Below are positions 29,601-38,345 of a stretch of 64,000 nucleotides of DNA, one piece after another. The first letter of the stretch is position 1. Every line of letters begins with the position of its first letter. The position numbers were made by a program, and so were the translations under genes. This DNA is from Pseudohalioglobus sediminis (GTDB taxonomy: Bacteria > Pseudomonadota > Gammaproteobacteria > Pseudomonadales > Halieaceae): assembly GCF_008370495.1 (NCBI RefSeq), contig NZ_VTUX01000006.1, forward strand, positions 62,001 through 126,000, written 5' to 3'. The notes below the pieces were generated by a model that was not told the DNA's origin, made no database searches, and was given only the letters and a program-made list of their open reading frames with translations.

Positions 29601-29787
29601 ACTGCTACTGGTCACCGGCACCGTGGAGACCGTGGACAATGTCACCCATGTAGTGGCCGGCGCGCTGCAGGACTACACCCACGCACTGCAGGCACTGGGG
29701 TGCCCGGCTGAGGGGACGTCATCCAGCCAGGGCCAGGCCAGCCCGGATAAAGCCGGCCTGCAGCTGAAGTCGCGGGATTTTCACTGA
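26629..29787 (+). CDS. dnaE2: Error-prone DNA polymerase DnaE2 (ImuC)
   Basis: 1052-aa C-family polymerase that carries out mutagenic lesion bypass with ImuA and ImuB. N-terminal PHP domain begins [23 protein letters not shown], the standard DnaE2 opening, which supports the ATG at 26629. The polymerase core has [15 protein letters not shown] and catalytic Asp residues in [12 protein letters not shown] (about 369-380), followed by [8 protein letters not shown]. A C-terminal OB fold ([29 protein letters not shown]) is present. It stands alone, convergent with and overlapping the patatin gene by seven bases. No Shine-Dalgarno is visible. Confidence 0.95.
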   Translation: [1052 protein letters not shown]

Positions 29788-30659
29788 GCCGGCGCACCCA
29801 GGAAACGGGCCACCTCGCCGGCTATCATGGCAGCCTGCTGCTGCCCGGCCTGCGCGGCAGGGGCGCGCGTGGCGGGGTCGAGGGGGTTGGCGCCAATCGC
29901 CTGTTTTGCCTGCTGGTCGGGCACAATCACCAGCACCCGCGTCCCGGCTGCTTCCAGGCCCGCCACTTCCTCGCGCAGGTGCGAGCCGGTATTGAGAAAC
30001 GACTGGTAGCCCATGGGCGCCAGCACCACTACCGAGGCTGCCCCGGCGGCCAGGTCGGCATTGGTGGCGGAGCGCAGGCCGCCGTCGATGTAATCGGTAT
30101 CGTTGATACGCACCGGGGGCCAGATGCCGGGCACGGCACAACTGGCCGCCACGGCATCGGTGAGGCTGACGCCGGCGTCACGGTTGAACACCACCATGTC
30201 GCCGCTGGCGGCATCGACCACCACGATATCCAATTGCACCGCGGGCCACTCCCGCGCCGGCAGCCGCTGCTCGATCACCCGGTAACGGGCAGCCGGGTCG
30301 ACCGACGAGGCTTTCAGCGCGGCCGCGCCAACACGCTGTCGGAATCGCTGCGGGTCCTTGCGGGCCAGCAGGGCCGGCAGCAGCCGCAGCAACAGGCGGA
30401 ATTTACTAATTGTGGGCACCAGTTCGGCGACCTGCTGTGCGGGGTCGACCTGGCGCTGGAACAGCTGCGCCAGCGGCAGGCCACTGTGCAGCTGCGCCGC
30501 CACTGCCGCACCGGCAGAGGTGCCGATCACCCGTTCGAACCCGGCCACCTCCACACCCGCCTGCTGCAAGCCGTGCAATACACCGGTCATCCAGGCGATG
30601 CCGGCGACGCCACCGCCACCAAGCACAAGTGATGCCGATCCTGGTTTGTCGTCAGTCAT
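29781..30659 (-). CDS. Patatin-like phospholipase
   Basis: 292 aa. Patatin fold: oxyanion loop LVLGGGGVAGIAWM, nucleophile elbow GTSAG (Ser of the catalytic dyad, about residue 49) and the Asp in DGGLRS (about residue 194). Resembles RssA-type cytoplasmic patatins of lipid turnover. No signal peptide. Divergent from pcm; overlaps the dnaE2 3' end. Confidence 0.9.
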   Translation of the reverse strand: MTDDKPGSASLVLGGGGVAGIAWMTGVLHGLQQAGVEVAGFERVIGTSAGAAVAAQLHSGLPLAQLFQRQVDPAQQVAELVPTISKFRLLLRLLPALLARKDPQRFRQRVGAAALKASSVDPAARYRVIEQRLPAREWPAVQLDIVVVDAASGDMVVFNRDAGVSLTDAVAASCAVPGIWPPVRINDTDYIDGGLRSATNADLAAGAASVVVLAPMGYQSFLNTGSHLREEVAGLEAAGTRVLVIVPDQQAKQAIGANPLDPATRAPAAQAGQQQAAMIAGEVARFLGAPAQ

Positions 30660-30831
30660 GCTGCCTCCGCAACTGTTGTTTCAAACGATGAAAAGCGTTC
30701 GCCATCCCCGTGCCGATCTCATGCGGGTGGCGTACGCCCATGCAGCCACTACACTGCAGTTATCGATAACCGGTTCCGGGCAACATAAGGCCTGACGGCC
30801 AGCCCGGACGCATCGCCAACCAGCTTCTATA

Positions 30832-31563
30832 GTGATGATGACGGCACTGTTACCCATACTAGCGGCAATTCTACTGACACAGCCAACCCCGACCATGGCA
30901 CAAGACACACAACAGGCACACCAGGACATGCTGCGGGCGATCGAACAATCGGTACGCGATTCCGCACACTATACCGGGCGGGAGGCATTGAGCGAACGTG
31001 TCATGGAGGCCATGGCGACGGTACCGCGGGAGCAATTCGTGCCGGCGGCGCACCGCGCGCAGGCCTACCAGAACCGCCCGCTGCCCATCGCTGCGGGGCA
31101 AACCATTTCCCAGCCGCTGATCGTGGCACTGATGACCGACCTGCTGGAGCCGGAGCCGGGGGATGTCATCCTCGAGGTCGGCACTGGCTCAGGCTACCAG
31201 GCAGCGGTGCTGTCCGGGCTGGTGCAGCAGGTGTATTCGGTAGAGATCGTGGAAGAACTGGCGCAGTCCGCCGCCGCCACACTGGACAGGCTGGGCTACG
31301 ATAACGTCAGCGTGCGCGCCGGCGACGGTTATGCCGGCTGGCCCGAGCACGCACCGTTTGACGGCGTCATCGTCACCGCCGCGGCACCGCATATTCCCCA
31401 GCCGCTGCTGGATCAACTCAAGCCGGGCGGCAAACTGGTGATCCCCGTGGACGCCGAGCACGGCGCCCAGGACCTGCTGCTGGTGCACGTGGGCGAGGAC
31501 GGCAACATCGCCCAACGCTCGGTATTGCCGGTGCGCTTCGTGCCGCTGACCGGGGAGCGCTGA
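30832..31563 (+). CDS. pcm: Protein-L-isoaspartate O-methyltransferase with signal peptide
   Basis: 243 aa. SAM motif LEVGTGSGYQAAVLSGL, the FVPAAHRAQAYQNRPLPIAAGQTISQP substrate region and VIVTAAAPHIPQPLLDQLKPGGKLVIPV are diagnostic of PCMT, which repairs isoaspartyl damage. Residues 1-23 form a signal peptide (hydrophobic core, cleavage near TMA/QDT), so this copy is probably periplasmic, unlike the usual cytosolic enzyme next to surE. SAM supply to the periplasm is unexplained, so retention at the membrane is possible. Confidence 0.9.
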   Translation: MMMTALLPILAAILLTQPTPTMAQDTQQAHQDMLRAIEQSVRDSAHYTGREALSERVMEAMATVPREQFVPAAHRAQAYQNRPLPIAAGQTISQPLIVALMTDLLEPEPGDVILEVGTGSGYQAAVLSGLVQQVYSVEIVEELAQSAAATLDRLGYDNVSVRAGDGYAGWPEHAPFDGVIVTAAAPHIPQPLLDQLKPGGKLVIPVDAEHGAQDLLLVHVGEDGNIAQRSVLPVRFVPLTGER

Positions 31564-31580
31564 TGCACCGGACTCAGCCC

Positions 31581-31634
31581 GCCCGGGCCTGTTCACGCGC
31601 CCGGGCCTGTTGAAGCACCCCGGCCTGGTCGCGC
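31581..31634. repeat. Three 18-bp degenerate tandem repeats
   Basis: Units at 31581-31598 and 31599-31616 share GCCCGGGCCTGTT and differ at only three bases; a third, more degenerate unit follows at 31617-31634. They lie between the convergent pcm and argG 3' ends. No clear terminator is present. Confidence 0.7.
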
Positions 31635-31703
31635 GCCCGATCACGGGGCCCGTGCCGGGACGATGCCGCCACCCAGCAAATGGGATCGCAGCGCCAACCG
31701 CGC

Positions 31704-32924
31704 TTACAGCAGGTTGCGCCCCTTGTTGGCGGCAATGCGCATACGCAGTGCGTTGAGCTTGATGAAGCCCTCGGCGTCTTTCTGGTCGTAGGCACCAGCA
31801 TCTTCTTCGAAGGTGGCGATGCTCTCGTCAAACAGACTGTCGGCGGACTGGCGCCCGACCACCATCACATTGCCCTTGTACAGCTTCAGCCGCACCACGC
31901 CATTGACCACCTGTTGGGATTCATCGATCGCTGCCTGCAGCATCCTGCGCTCGGGGCTCCACCAGTAGCCGTTGTAGATCAGCTTGGCATAACGCGGCAT
32001 CAATTCATCCTTGAGGTGCGTCACTTCACGATCCAGGGTCAGTGATTCGATGGCGCGATGCGCCTTCAGCAGGATGGTGCCGCCGGGGGTTTCGTAGCAG
32101 CCACGGGACTTCATGCCGACGTAGCGGTTTTCCACGATGTCGTCACGGCCGATACCATTGGCGCCGCCAACCTTGTTCAGGGTCTCCAGCACCGTGGCCG
32201 GGCTCATGGCCTCGCCGTCTATGGCTACCACGTCGCCCTGCGCAAAGGTCAGTTCGATGTAGGTTGCCGTGTCGGGCGCCGCCTCTGGGCTGACGCTCCA
32301 GCGCCACATGTCTTCTTCAGGCTCCGCCCAGGGATCTTCCAGCAGGTCGCCCTCGTAGGAGATATGCAGCAGGTTGGCATCCATTGAATAGGGTGACTTC
32401 TTCTTGGCGTTGGCGAAATCCACCGGGATGTCGCGCTCGGCGCAGTAATTCATCAGCGACTCGCGGGAGCTGAGGTCCCACTCGCGCCAGGGCGCAATGA
32501 CCTGGATGCCGGGCTTGAGGGCATAGGCACCCAGTTCGAAACGCACCTGGTCGTTGCCCTTGCCGGTGGCACCGTGGGAGATGGCGTCGGCGCCGGTTTC
32601 GTTGGCGATTTCGATCAGGCGCTTGGCGATCAGCGGGCGGGCAATGGAAGTACCCAGCAGGTACTCGCCCTCGTACACCGTGTTGGCGCGGAACATGGGG
32701 AAGACAAAATCGCGCACGAATTCCTCGCGCAGGTCGTCGATGTAGATCTCCTTGATCCCCATGGCTTCGGCCTTGGCGCGGGCCGGTTCCACCTCTTCGC
32801 CCTGGCCGATGTCGGCGGTGAAGGTCACCACCTCACAGTTATAGGTATCCTGTAACCAGCGCACGATTACCGAGGTATCGAGACCGCCTGAATAGGCCAG
32901 AACGACCTTGTTTACGTCTGACAT
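31704..32924 (-). CDS. argG: Argininosuccinate synthase
   Basis: 406 aa from the ATG at 32924 ([21 protein letters not shown]). Joins citrulline and aspartate using ATP in arginine synthesis. The PP-loop SGGLDTS and the [15 protein letters not shown] segment identify the type I ArgG. Upstream ATG at 32951 adds unconserved residues. It stands alone; pyrC is divergent. Confidence 0.97.
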   Translation of the reverse strand: MSDVNKVVLAYSGGLDTSVIVRWLQDTYNCEVVTFTADIGQGEEVEPARAKAEAMGIKEIYIDDLREEFVRDFVFPMFRANTVYEGEYLLGTSIARPLIAKRLIEIANETGADAISHGATGKGNDQVRFELGAYALKPGIQVIAPWREWDLSSRESLMNYCAERDIPVDFANAKKKSPYSMDANLLHISYEGDLLEDPWAEPEEDMWRWSVSPEAAPDTATYIELTFAQGDVVAIDGEAMSPATVLETLNKVGGANGIGRDDIVENRYVGMKSRGCYETPGGTILLKAHRAIESLTLDREVTHLKDELMPRYAKLIYNGYWWSPERRMLQAAIDESQQVVNGVVRLKLYKGNVMVVGRQSADSLFDESIATFEEDAGAYDQKDAEGFIKLNALRMRIAANKGRNLL

Positions 32925-33121
32925 GTTTCGCTCCAAAGACAGCTGCTGCAAAAAGGGCGGCCATTCTACTGGATACGGCGATTGAATTCACCGGCTGGGG
33001 CCAAATCGGGAGCAAGGGCTGGCAACAGCTTTGTGGCTGGCTGTGCCGCTGCCCCGGCCGGGCGGCGGCAAACCCTGTCATCCGGCCTGCAGACCTGACC
33101 CGCAGCCACTTTTACGGTAGC

Positions 33122-34192
33122 ATGCTGGCTTCTCCATCCGGCTACAGGCTCCACGTGAAAGAACTGACCATCACCCGCCCCGACGACTGGCACGTACACC
33201 TGCGCGACGGCGACGCACTGATCCAGACCTGCGCCGACATGGCGCGCTATTTCGGGCGTGTCATCGTCATGCCCAACCTGACACCACCGGTGGTCGCTGT
33301 GGCGGATGCCGCGGCCTATCGCGAGCGCATTCTCACTGCCATGTCAGGGCTGCCGCGGCAGTTCGAGCCGCTGATGACCCTGTACCTGACCGACCGCACC
33401 GACGCTGCCGAGATCCAGCTGGCCGCCGCCTCCGAATTCGTGCATGCGGTCAAGCTCTACCCGGCGGGTGCCACCACCAACTCGGACGCCGGCGTGGCCG
33501 AGCTGGAGGGGCTGTACCCGGTGCTCGCGGCCATGGAAGAGGCCGACCTGCCGCTGCTGATACACGGCGAGGTCACCGACCACGAGATCGACATTTTCGA
33601 TCGCGAAAAGGTTTTCATCGAGCGCCATCTCGATCCCATTGCCCGGCGTTTCCCGGGGCTGCGCATTGTGCTGGAGCACATCACCACCCGCGACGCGGTG
33701 CAATTTGTGCGCGAGGCGAGCAACAAGGTGGCGGCCACCATTACGGCCCATCACCTGATGTTCAATCGCAATGACATGCTGGTGGGCGGCATACGCCCGC
33801 ACTACTACTGCCTGCCGATCCTGAAGCGCAATGTGCACCAGAACGAGCTGATGGAAGCGGCCGCCTCGGGCAACCCCAAGTTTTTTCTGGGTACCGATTC
33901 GGCGCCCCACGCGCGCAACCGCAAGGAAACCGACTGTGGCTGCGCCGGGGTCTACAGCGGGCACGCGGCGCTGGAATTCTATGCCGAGGTATTCGAACAA
34001 CTGGACGCCCTGGACAAGCTGGAAGGCTTCGCCGCGCAATTTGGCGCGGATTTCTACCGCCTACCGCGCAACACCGACACCGTCACCCTGCGCAAGGAAA
34101 GCTGGCAGGTGCCAGAGAGCCTGCCCCTGGGCAGTGACACGCTATTGCCCCTGGCAGCAGGTGAATCCATGGCCTGGCGCGTTGTCAGCTGA
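33122..34192 (+). CDS. pyrC: Dihydroorotase (class II)
   Basis: Zinc enzyme of pyrimidine synthesis, E. coli PyrC type. Metal motif [10 protein letters not shown], carboxylated Lys in [34 protein letters not shown] and catalytic Asp in [14 protein letters not shown]. The ATG at 33122 gives 356 aa; a GTG at 33155 ([13 protein letters not shown]) better matches family length, and neither has a strong ribosome site, so the start is uncertain. rnt follows at once. Confidence 0.96.
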   Translation: MLASPSGYRLHVKELTITRPDDWHVHLRDGDALIQTCADMARYFGRVIVMPNLTPPVVAVADAAAYRERILTAMSGLPRQFEPLMTLYLTDRTDAAEIQLAAASEFVHAVKLYPAGATTNSDAGVAELEGLYPVLAAMEEADLPLLIHGEVTDHEIDIFDREKVFIERHLDPIARRFPGLRIVLEHITTRDAVQFVREASNKVAATITAHHLMFNRNDMLVGGIRPHYYCLPILKRNVHQNELMEAAASGNPKFFLGTDSAPHARNRKETDCGCAGVYSGHAALEFYAEVFEQLDALDKLEGFAAQFGADFYRLPRNTDTVTLRKESWQVPESLPLGSDTLLPLAAGESMAWRVVS

Positions 34193-34193
34193 G

Positions 34194-34841
34194 ATGAGCG
34201 CCTCCATGCAGGAAAAACCTCACCAGATCAGCGAACGCTTCCGCGGTTTCCTGCCGGTAGTGATCGACGTGGAAACCGGCGGCTTCAACTCGGCAACGGA
34301 TGCGATACTGGAAGTCGCCGCCAGCCTGGTGCGTATGGACACCGACGGCATGCTCTCGGTGCATCGCACCCTGGACTTTCATGTCAAACCCTTCGAGGGC
34401 GCCAACATCGAACAGTCCGCGCTGGATTTCACCGGCATCGACCCTTGGCACCCTTTCCGGGAAGCCGTGGACGAGGAAGATGCGCTGGCCGAACTGTTTC
34501 GCGCGGTGCGCAAGGAGATTCGCGAAACCGGCTGTACCCGGGCTATCCTGGTGGGCCACAACGCGCACTTCGACGCCGGCTTCATCAACGCCGCGGTCGA
34601 GCGCTGTGACATCAAGCGCAACCCGTTTCACCCGTTTTCGTTTTTTGATACCGCCACCCTGTCCGGGCTCGCCTACGGGCAAACGGTGCTGGCCAAGGCC
34701 TGTGCCGAGGCCGGTATCGAGTTCAGTAATGAAGCGGCCCACAGCGCCGCCTACGATGCTGAACGCACCGCTGAACTGTTCTGCGATATCGTCAATCGCT
34801 GGAAGGAGTCAGGTGGCTGGATGCCACATTTCGAGGATTGA
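34194..34841 (+). CDS. rnt: Ribonuclease T
   Basis: 215-aa DEDDh exonuclease maturing tRNA CCA ends and 5S/23S rRNA 3' ends. Exo I D25/E27 in VIDVETGG, Exo [12 protein letters not shown] and Exo [13 protein letters not shown]. The ATG at 34194 ([30 protein letters not shown]) lies one base past the pyrC stop. The pyrC-rnt order is conserved with Pseudomonas. Confidence 0.96.
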   Translation: MSASMQEKPHQISERFRGFLPVVIDVETGGFNSATDAILEVAASLVRMDTDGMLSVHRTLDFHVKPFEGANIEQSALDFTGIDPWHPFREAVDEEDALAELFRAVRKEIRETGCTRAILVGHNAHFDAGFINAAVERCDIKRNPFHPFSFFDTATLSGLAYGQTVLAKACAEAGIEFSNEAAHSAAYDAERTAELFCDIVNRWKESGGWMPHFED

Positions 34842-34875
34842 GCCAGGCGCTGGCTGGTTGCCAGCGGCGCCGTGG

Positions 34876-35475
34876 TCAGGCGTCTTCACCACTGATCTGG
34901 TTGAGAATCCGGTCCAGTTCTTCCATCAGCGCGGCAATCTCGTCCAGGCCCAGTAGCTCGTACTTGATGTATTCCTCCAGCGGCAACAGCTGCACCAGCG
35001 CCCACGCCACCTGCCACGGGTCGTCATAGTCCAGTTGCAGGCTCATCCGCTGTACGTGCGGGTGTGCCTCCAGGCTGCGCAGGACATCAATCATCGATTG
35101 CCACTCGGGGCGCATGTCCGCCCGCGCCGGTGGCGCCCGGTACGTCACCTCGCCCAGCACCAGCCCGTCTGCCTGCACCGCCGTTTCGAACAGGTCGAAG
35201 CGCCCGTCTCCCTCAATGGTCACACCGAGTAAACCGTTGGGCAACTGGTCCCAGTCGACGATGCGCGCCAGCGTGCCCCAGTCCCCCAGGTCGGCGGCGG
35301 CACGGCCCTTCTGTGCCACCTCGGAACCGCGGCGAATCCATACCACGCCGAACGGCTCACCGCTTTTCATGCTGGTGCGCACAAGGTCCAGGTAGCGCTG
35401 CTCGAATATCTGCAAGGGCATGCGGCCGCCGGGAAACAACACCGCCGAGAGCGGAAACAGGGGGATCGTGGTCAT
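34876..35475 (-). CDS. LON-substrate-binding-domain protein
   Basis: 199 aa. IPLFPLSAVLFPGGRMPLQIFEQRYLDLV opens the LON N-terminal domain with no AAA+ or protease part, so this is the stand-alone form. The helical tail is acidic. Role unknown. Its ATG overlaps the YkgJ stop (ATGA), so it is last in the mpl-MMPL-YkgJ-LON unit. Confidence 0.9.
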   Translation of the reverse strand: MTTIPLFPLSAVLFPGGRMPLQIFEQRYLDLVRTSMKSGEPFGVVWIRRGSEVAQKGRAAADLGDWGTLARIVDWDQLPNGLLGVTIEGDGRFDLFETAVQADGLVLGEVTYRAPPARADMRPEWQSMIDVLRSLEAHPHVQRMSLQLDYDDPWQVAWALVQLLPLEEYIKYELLGLDEIAALMEELDRILNQISGEDA

Positions 35476-35744
35476 GGGTGCATCATCCCATCCGGCGCGC
35501 TGCGCCGCTCGAGTTCGCCAATCATCACCAGCGCCTGCTCCCTGGATTCGCCACACACCGCCGGCTCGGCCTGGAACGCGTCACACAACCGGGGGCGGCG
35601 AGGGTCACCAAAAAGCAGGCAGGACATCTCTGTGGTGAGGTGAACGCAGGCCACGCCCGCGGGCTTGCCAGCGGGCATACCGTGAAAAGGCTGCGCGATA
35701 GAGGGTGCTATACAGCAGGCACCACAGCCAGTCCGGCACTGCAT
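35472..35744 (-). CDS. YkgJ-family cysteine-cluster protein
   Basis: 90 aa. CRTGCGACCIAPSIAQPFHGMPAGKPAGVACVHLT and later CLLFGDPRRPRLCDAF give the eight-cysteine YkgJ/YcgN pattern, thought to bind metal. Function unknown. The start follows the MMPL stop with no gap (TGAATG) and the stop overlaps the LON gene. Confidence 0.92.
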   Translation of the reverse strand: MQCRTGCGACCIAPSIAQPFHGMPAGKPAGVACVHLTTEMSCLLFGDPRRPRLCDAFQAEPAVCGESREQALVMIGELERRSAPDGMMHP

Positions 35745-38345
35745 TCAGTCTTCCCTCCCCTCCGGACCAAGCGGCTTGAACAGGATGATCAGCTGCGGCA
35801 GCAACAACAACGCGCCCAGTACCGCGGCGATCATCGCCAGCACGGTCAACAGGCCGAAGTAAATACTCGGGTTGAAGTTCGACAGCGTCAACATGGAGAA
35901 GCCGATCACTATCGTCAGGGTGGTGTAGTACATGGCCCGCCCGATACTGCTGTGGCAGCGATGCATGGCGGCGCGGTAGTCCCGGTCCCGCTCAAATTCA
36001 CGCAGGTAACGATGCACGTAGTGAATGCAGTCATCTACACCGATACCAACGACGATGGCGGCGATAGTAATGGTCATGATGTCGAGCGGTATGCCTATCA
36101 GCCCCATGATACCCAGCACCATGGAGGCGGCGAGTATGTTCGGTGCCAACGCAATGAAGGCCAGCGGCAGCGAGCGGAACAGGATCAGGAACATCACCAG
36201 TATGGCCACGAAAACCGCACCCAGGGTGAGTATCTGCGAGCGGAACAGGCTTTGCAGTACGTTGTTGTAAAGCACCAGCATGCCGGTGAAGTTCACCCTG
36301 TCCTCGGCAAAGCCCATGTCGTCCACCAGGTGCCGGCGCAGGTCCTGGAGAAACTGGTCCCGGCGCAGGTCGCGACTGGTTTCCTTGACGCGGACATTGA
36401 TGCGCGCCTCCTGGTTCTGCGCGGAAAAATACGGGTCGACCATCATGCCACTGATGTCTTCGGGCAGGCTCTTCTGCACCAGTGCCAGTTCCACGCTGCC
36501 TATGTCCTCGCCCAGCAGGTTCTTGACCACGGCAAACACCGTGGACAGGGACAGGACCTTGCCCGTCTCGGGCAGGGAGTCCACATAGGCATGCACCTTG
36601 TCCAACTCGCGCATGCCCTCAAGACTGAACCAGTAACTGGGCTGGAAATCGGCTTCGCCTGCCGCGTCGAAATCGTCGAAGCCACCGTCAAATTCCTCGC
36701 CCCAGCCATCATCGGCAAACTCGTCATCGCTGAATGCGTCCTCGGCGAACGGGTCGTCCTCGGCAACGGGCGACGCGGTTTGGCCGGGTGGACCCAGTGG
36801 CTCGAGGCCCGGAAGTGGCGCGTCCTGGTCGGGCGGTGAAATGATGATGTCCAGGGGAATGGTCCCCCCCAGCTTGGAGTCCAGCAGCTCCATACCCTGG
36901 TAAATCTCGGTAGAGTGGTGGAAATAATCGATAAAGCGGTTTTCCACCTGCAGGCGGCTGATACCCAATACCGTCAGCGCCGCAATACACAGCGTCACCA
37001 CGATAATCGCAGTGCCGTGGAGATCCGTCACCTTGGCGAACCAGGCTGTCAGGGTGGGGTCGGCGCCGCGGTGCCGATGCGACCGCCGGTCAGGCCACAC
37101 CAGCATCAGGCAGGGCACAATGACAAACGACAGCAGCAGAGCCACACCGATGCCCACCGTCATCATCCAGCCAAAATCAATCACCGGCTGGATGCCCGAG
37201 ACAACCAGCGACATGAACGCGACGATGGTGGTAATACCGGTGTAGAAACAGGGTACCGCCATCAGCCTCACCGTCTCCACCACACGCGGATACAGGTCAC
37301 CCTCGGGCTGCAGCGCATGCAATTCGCGGTAGCGCACGATCAGGTGAATACAGATCGCCAGCGTGATGATCAACAGCACGGCAACAAAGTTGGAGGAGAT
37401 CACCGTCATGCGCCAGTCCAGCGCACCGAGCAAGCCCAGCATGACGGTCACCGTGGCACTGCAGGTCACCAGCGGGATCACCACCCAGCGCACGCGCCTG
37501 AATATAATAGCCAGCACCACCAGCATCACGCCGAGGATGGCACTGCCGAATGTCACCAGGTCGCTGCGCACAAAACTGACCATATCCGCTGCGATCATCG
37601 GCACGCCGCCGACGAACAACCGGGCGTGGTCGCCGTAGCTCGCCGCGATCTCACGCACCGACTGCACCAGCTTGCTTTGCTGCTCCAGGGCGATGGCTGT
37701 ATGCGCCTTGAATGCGCTCTCCACGCGCTGGAGCTCCGCGGCTTCATCGGCATCCAGGCGGCTTTGCTTGCGTTTGATACGCAGTGCTTCGCGCTTCGAC
37801 AGTAAATCAAAATACACTTCATCGCGCTGCAGGTTGATCTGCACGGCGGTGAGCGTGCCATCACGGCTGGCCAGCAGGTCGGCATATATCGGACTACTGG
37901 TGAACTCCTGCAACGCCAGCTCTCTGTCGATCTCAGCCTGCGTCAGGCTGGGCAGCGGCTCTGGTGAGGTGATATCGGAAAGGCTCACCGGGGGACTCTC
38001 AAGCAGCGGCACATCCCAGACGGTGACCACCGACGACACACCCGGCAGGGCGCGCAGTTCGTCAGCCATGGCCTGCAGCGGCTGTAGCGAGGCATCGTCC
38101 AACAGGCCACCGGGGGGCTGCCAGGTAATCAGCAGAAAGTCTTCCGAGGCATAGCGCGAGCTCACCTCGCGGTAATAGTCCAACGCCGGGTCGCCCTGGA
38201 GCATCAGGGAATCTGCCGAGGCATCCAGCTTGATCTTGTCGAGCTGGGTGGCGAATCCGGCCACCAGCAGCGTGACCAGGAACAGGGAAAACCACGGCGC
38301 TTTCAGCACCAGGCGCTGGTACAGGGCCAACAGGGCGCTACCCAC
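35745..38345 (-). CDS. RND/MMPL-superfamily exporter
   Basis: 866 aa, single-chain RND-like transporter: a first helix (about 17-34), a periplasmic loop, helices 2-6 (about 245-425), a second loop, and helices 7-12 (about 675-855) with VGIGVDDCIHYVHRYLRE in helix 8. Related proteins move lipids or hydrophobic compounds; the cargo here is unknown. A run of Asp/Glu/Phe residues at about 524-565 is an unusual insert in the second loop. GTG start; overlaps the mpl stop by eight bases. Confidence 0.88.
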   Translation of the reverse strand: MGSALLALYQRLVLKAPWFSLFLVTLLVAGFATQLDKIKLDASADSLMLQGDPALDYYREVSSRYASEDFLLITWQPPGGLLDDASLQPLQAMADELRALPGVSSVVTVWDVPLLESPPVSLSDITSPEPLPSLTQAEIDRELALQEFTSSPIYADLLASRDGTLTAVQINLQRDEVYFDLLSKREALRIKRKQSRLDADEAAELQRVESAFKAHTAIALEQQSKLVQSVREIAASYGDHARLFVGGVPMIAADMVSFVRSDLVTFGSAILGVMLVVLAIIFRRVRWVVIPLVTCSATVTVMLGLLGALDWRMTVISSNFVAVLLIITLAICIHLIVRYRELHALQPEGDLYPRVVETVRLMAVPCFYTGITTIVAFMSLVVSGIQPVIDFGWMMTVGIGVALLLSFVIVPCLMLVWPDRRSHRHRGADPTLTAWFAKVTDLHGTAIIVVTLCIAALTVLGISRLQVENRFIDYFHHSTEIYQGMELLDSKLGGTIPLDIIISPPDQDAPLPGLEPLGPPGQTASPVAEDDPFAEDAFSDDEFADDGWGEEFDGGFDDFDAAGEADFQPSYWFSLEGMRELDKVHAYVDSLPETGKVLSLSTVFAVVKNLLGEDIGSVELALVQKSLPEDISGMMVDPYFSAQNQEARINVRVKETSRDLRRDQFLQDLRRHLVDDMGFAEDRVNFTGMLVLYNNVLQSLFRSQILTLGAVFVAILVMFLILFRSLPLAFIALAPNILAASMVLGIMGLIGIPLDIMTITIAAIVVGIGVDDCIHYVHRYLREFERDRDYRAAMHRCHSSIGRAMYYTTLTIVIGFSMLTLSNFNPSIYFGLLTVLAMIAAVLGALLLLPQLIILFKPLGPEGRED

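Noticed and set aside
31574-31831. 85-codon minus-strand frame at the argG 3' end
   Set aside because: Overlaps argG out of frame and consists largely of the translated tandem repeat.
35064-36839. 591-codon plus-strand open frame
   Set aside because: Antisense shadow of the MMPL exporter and YkgJ/LON genes; low-complexity His/Gln-rich translation and no family features.
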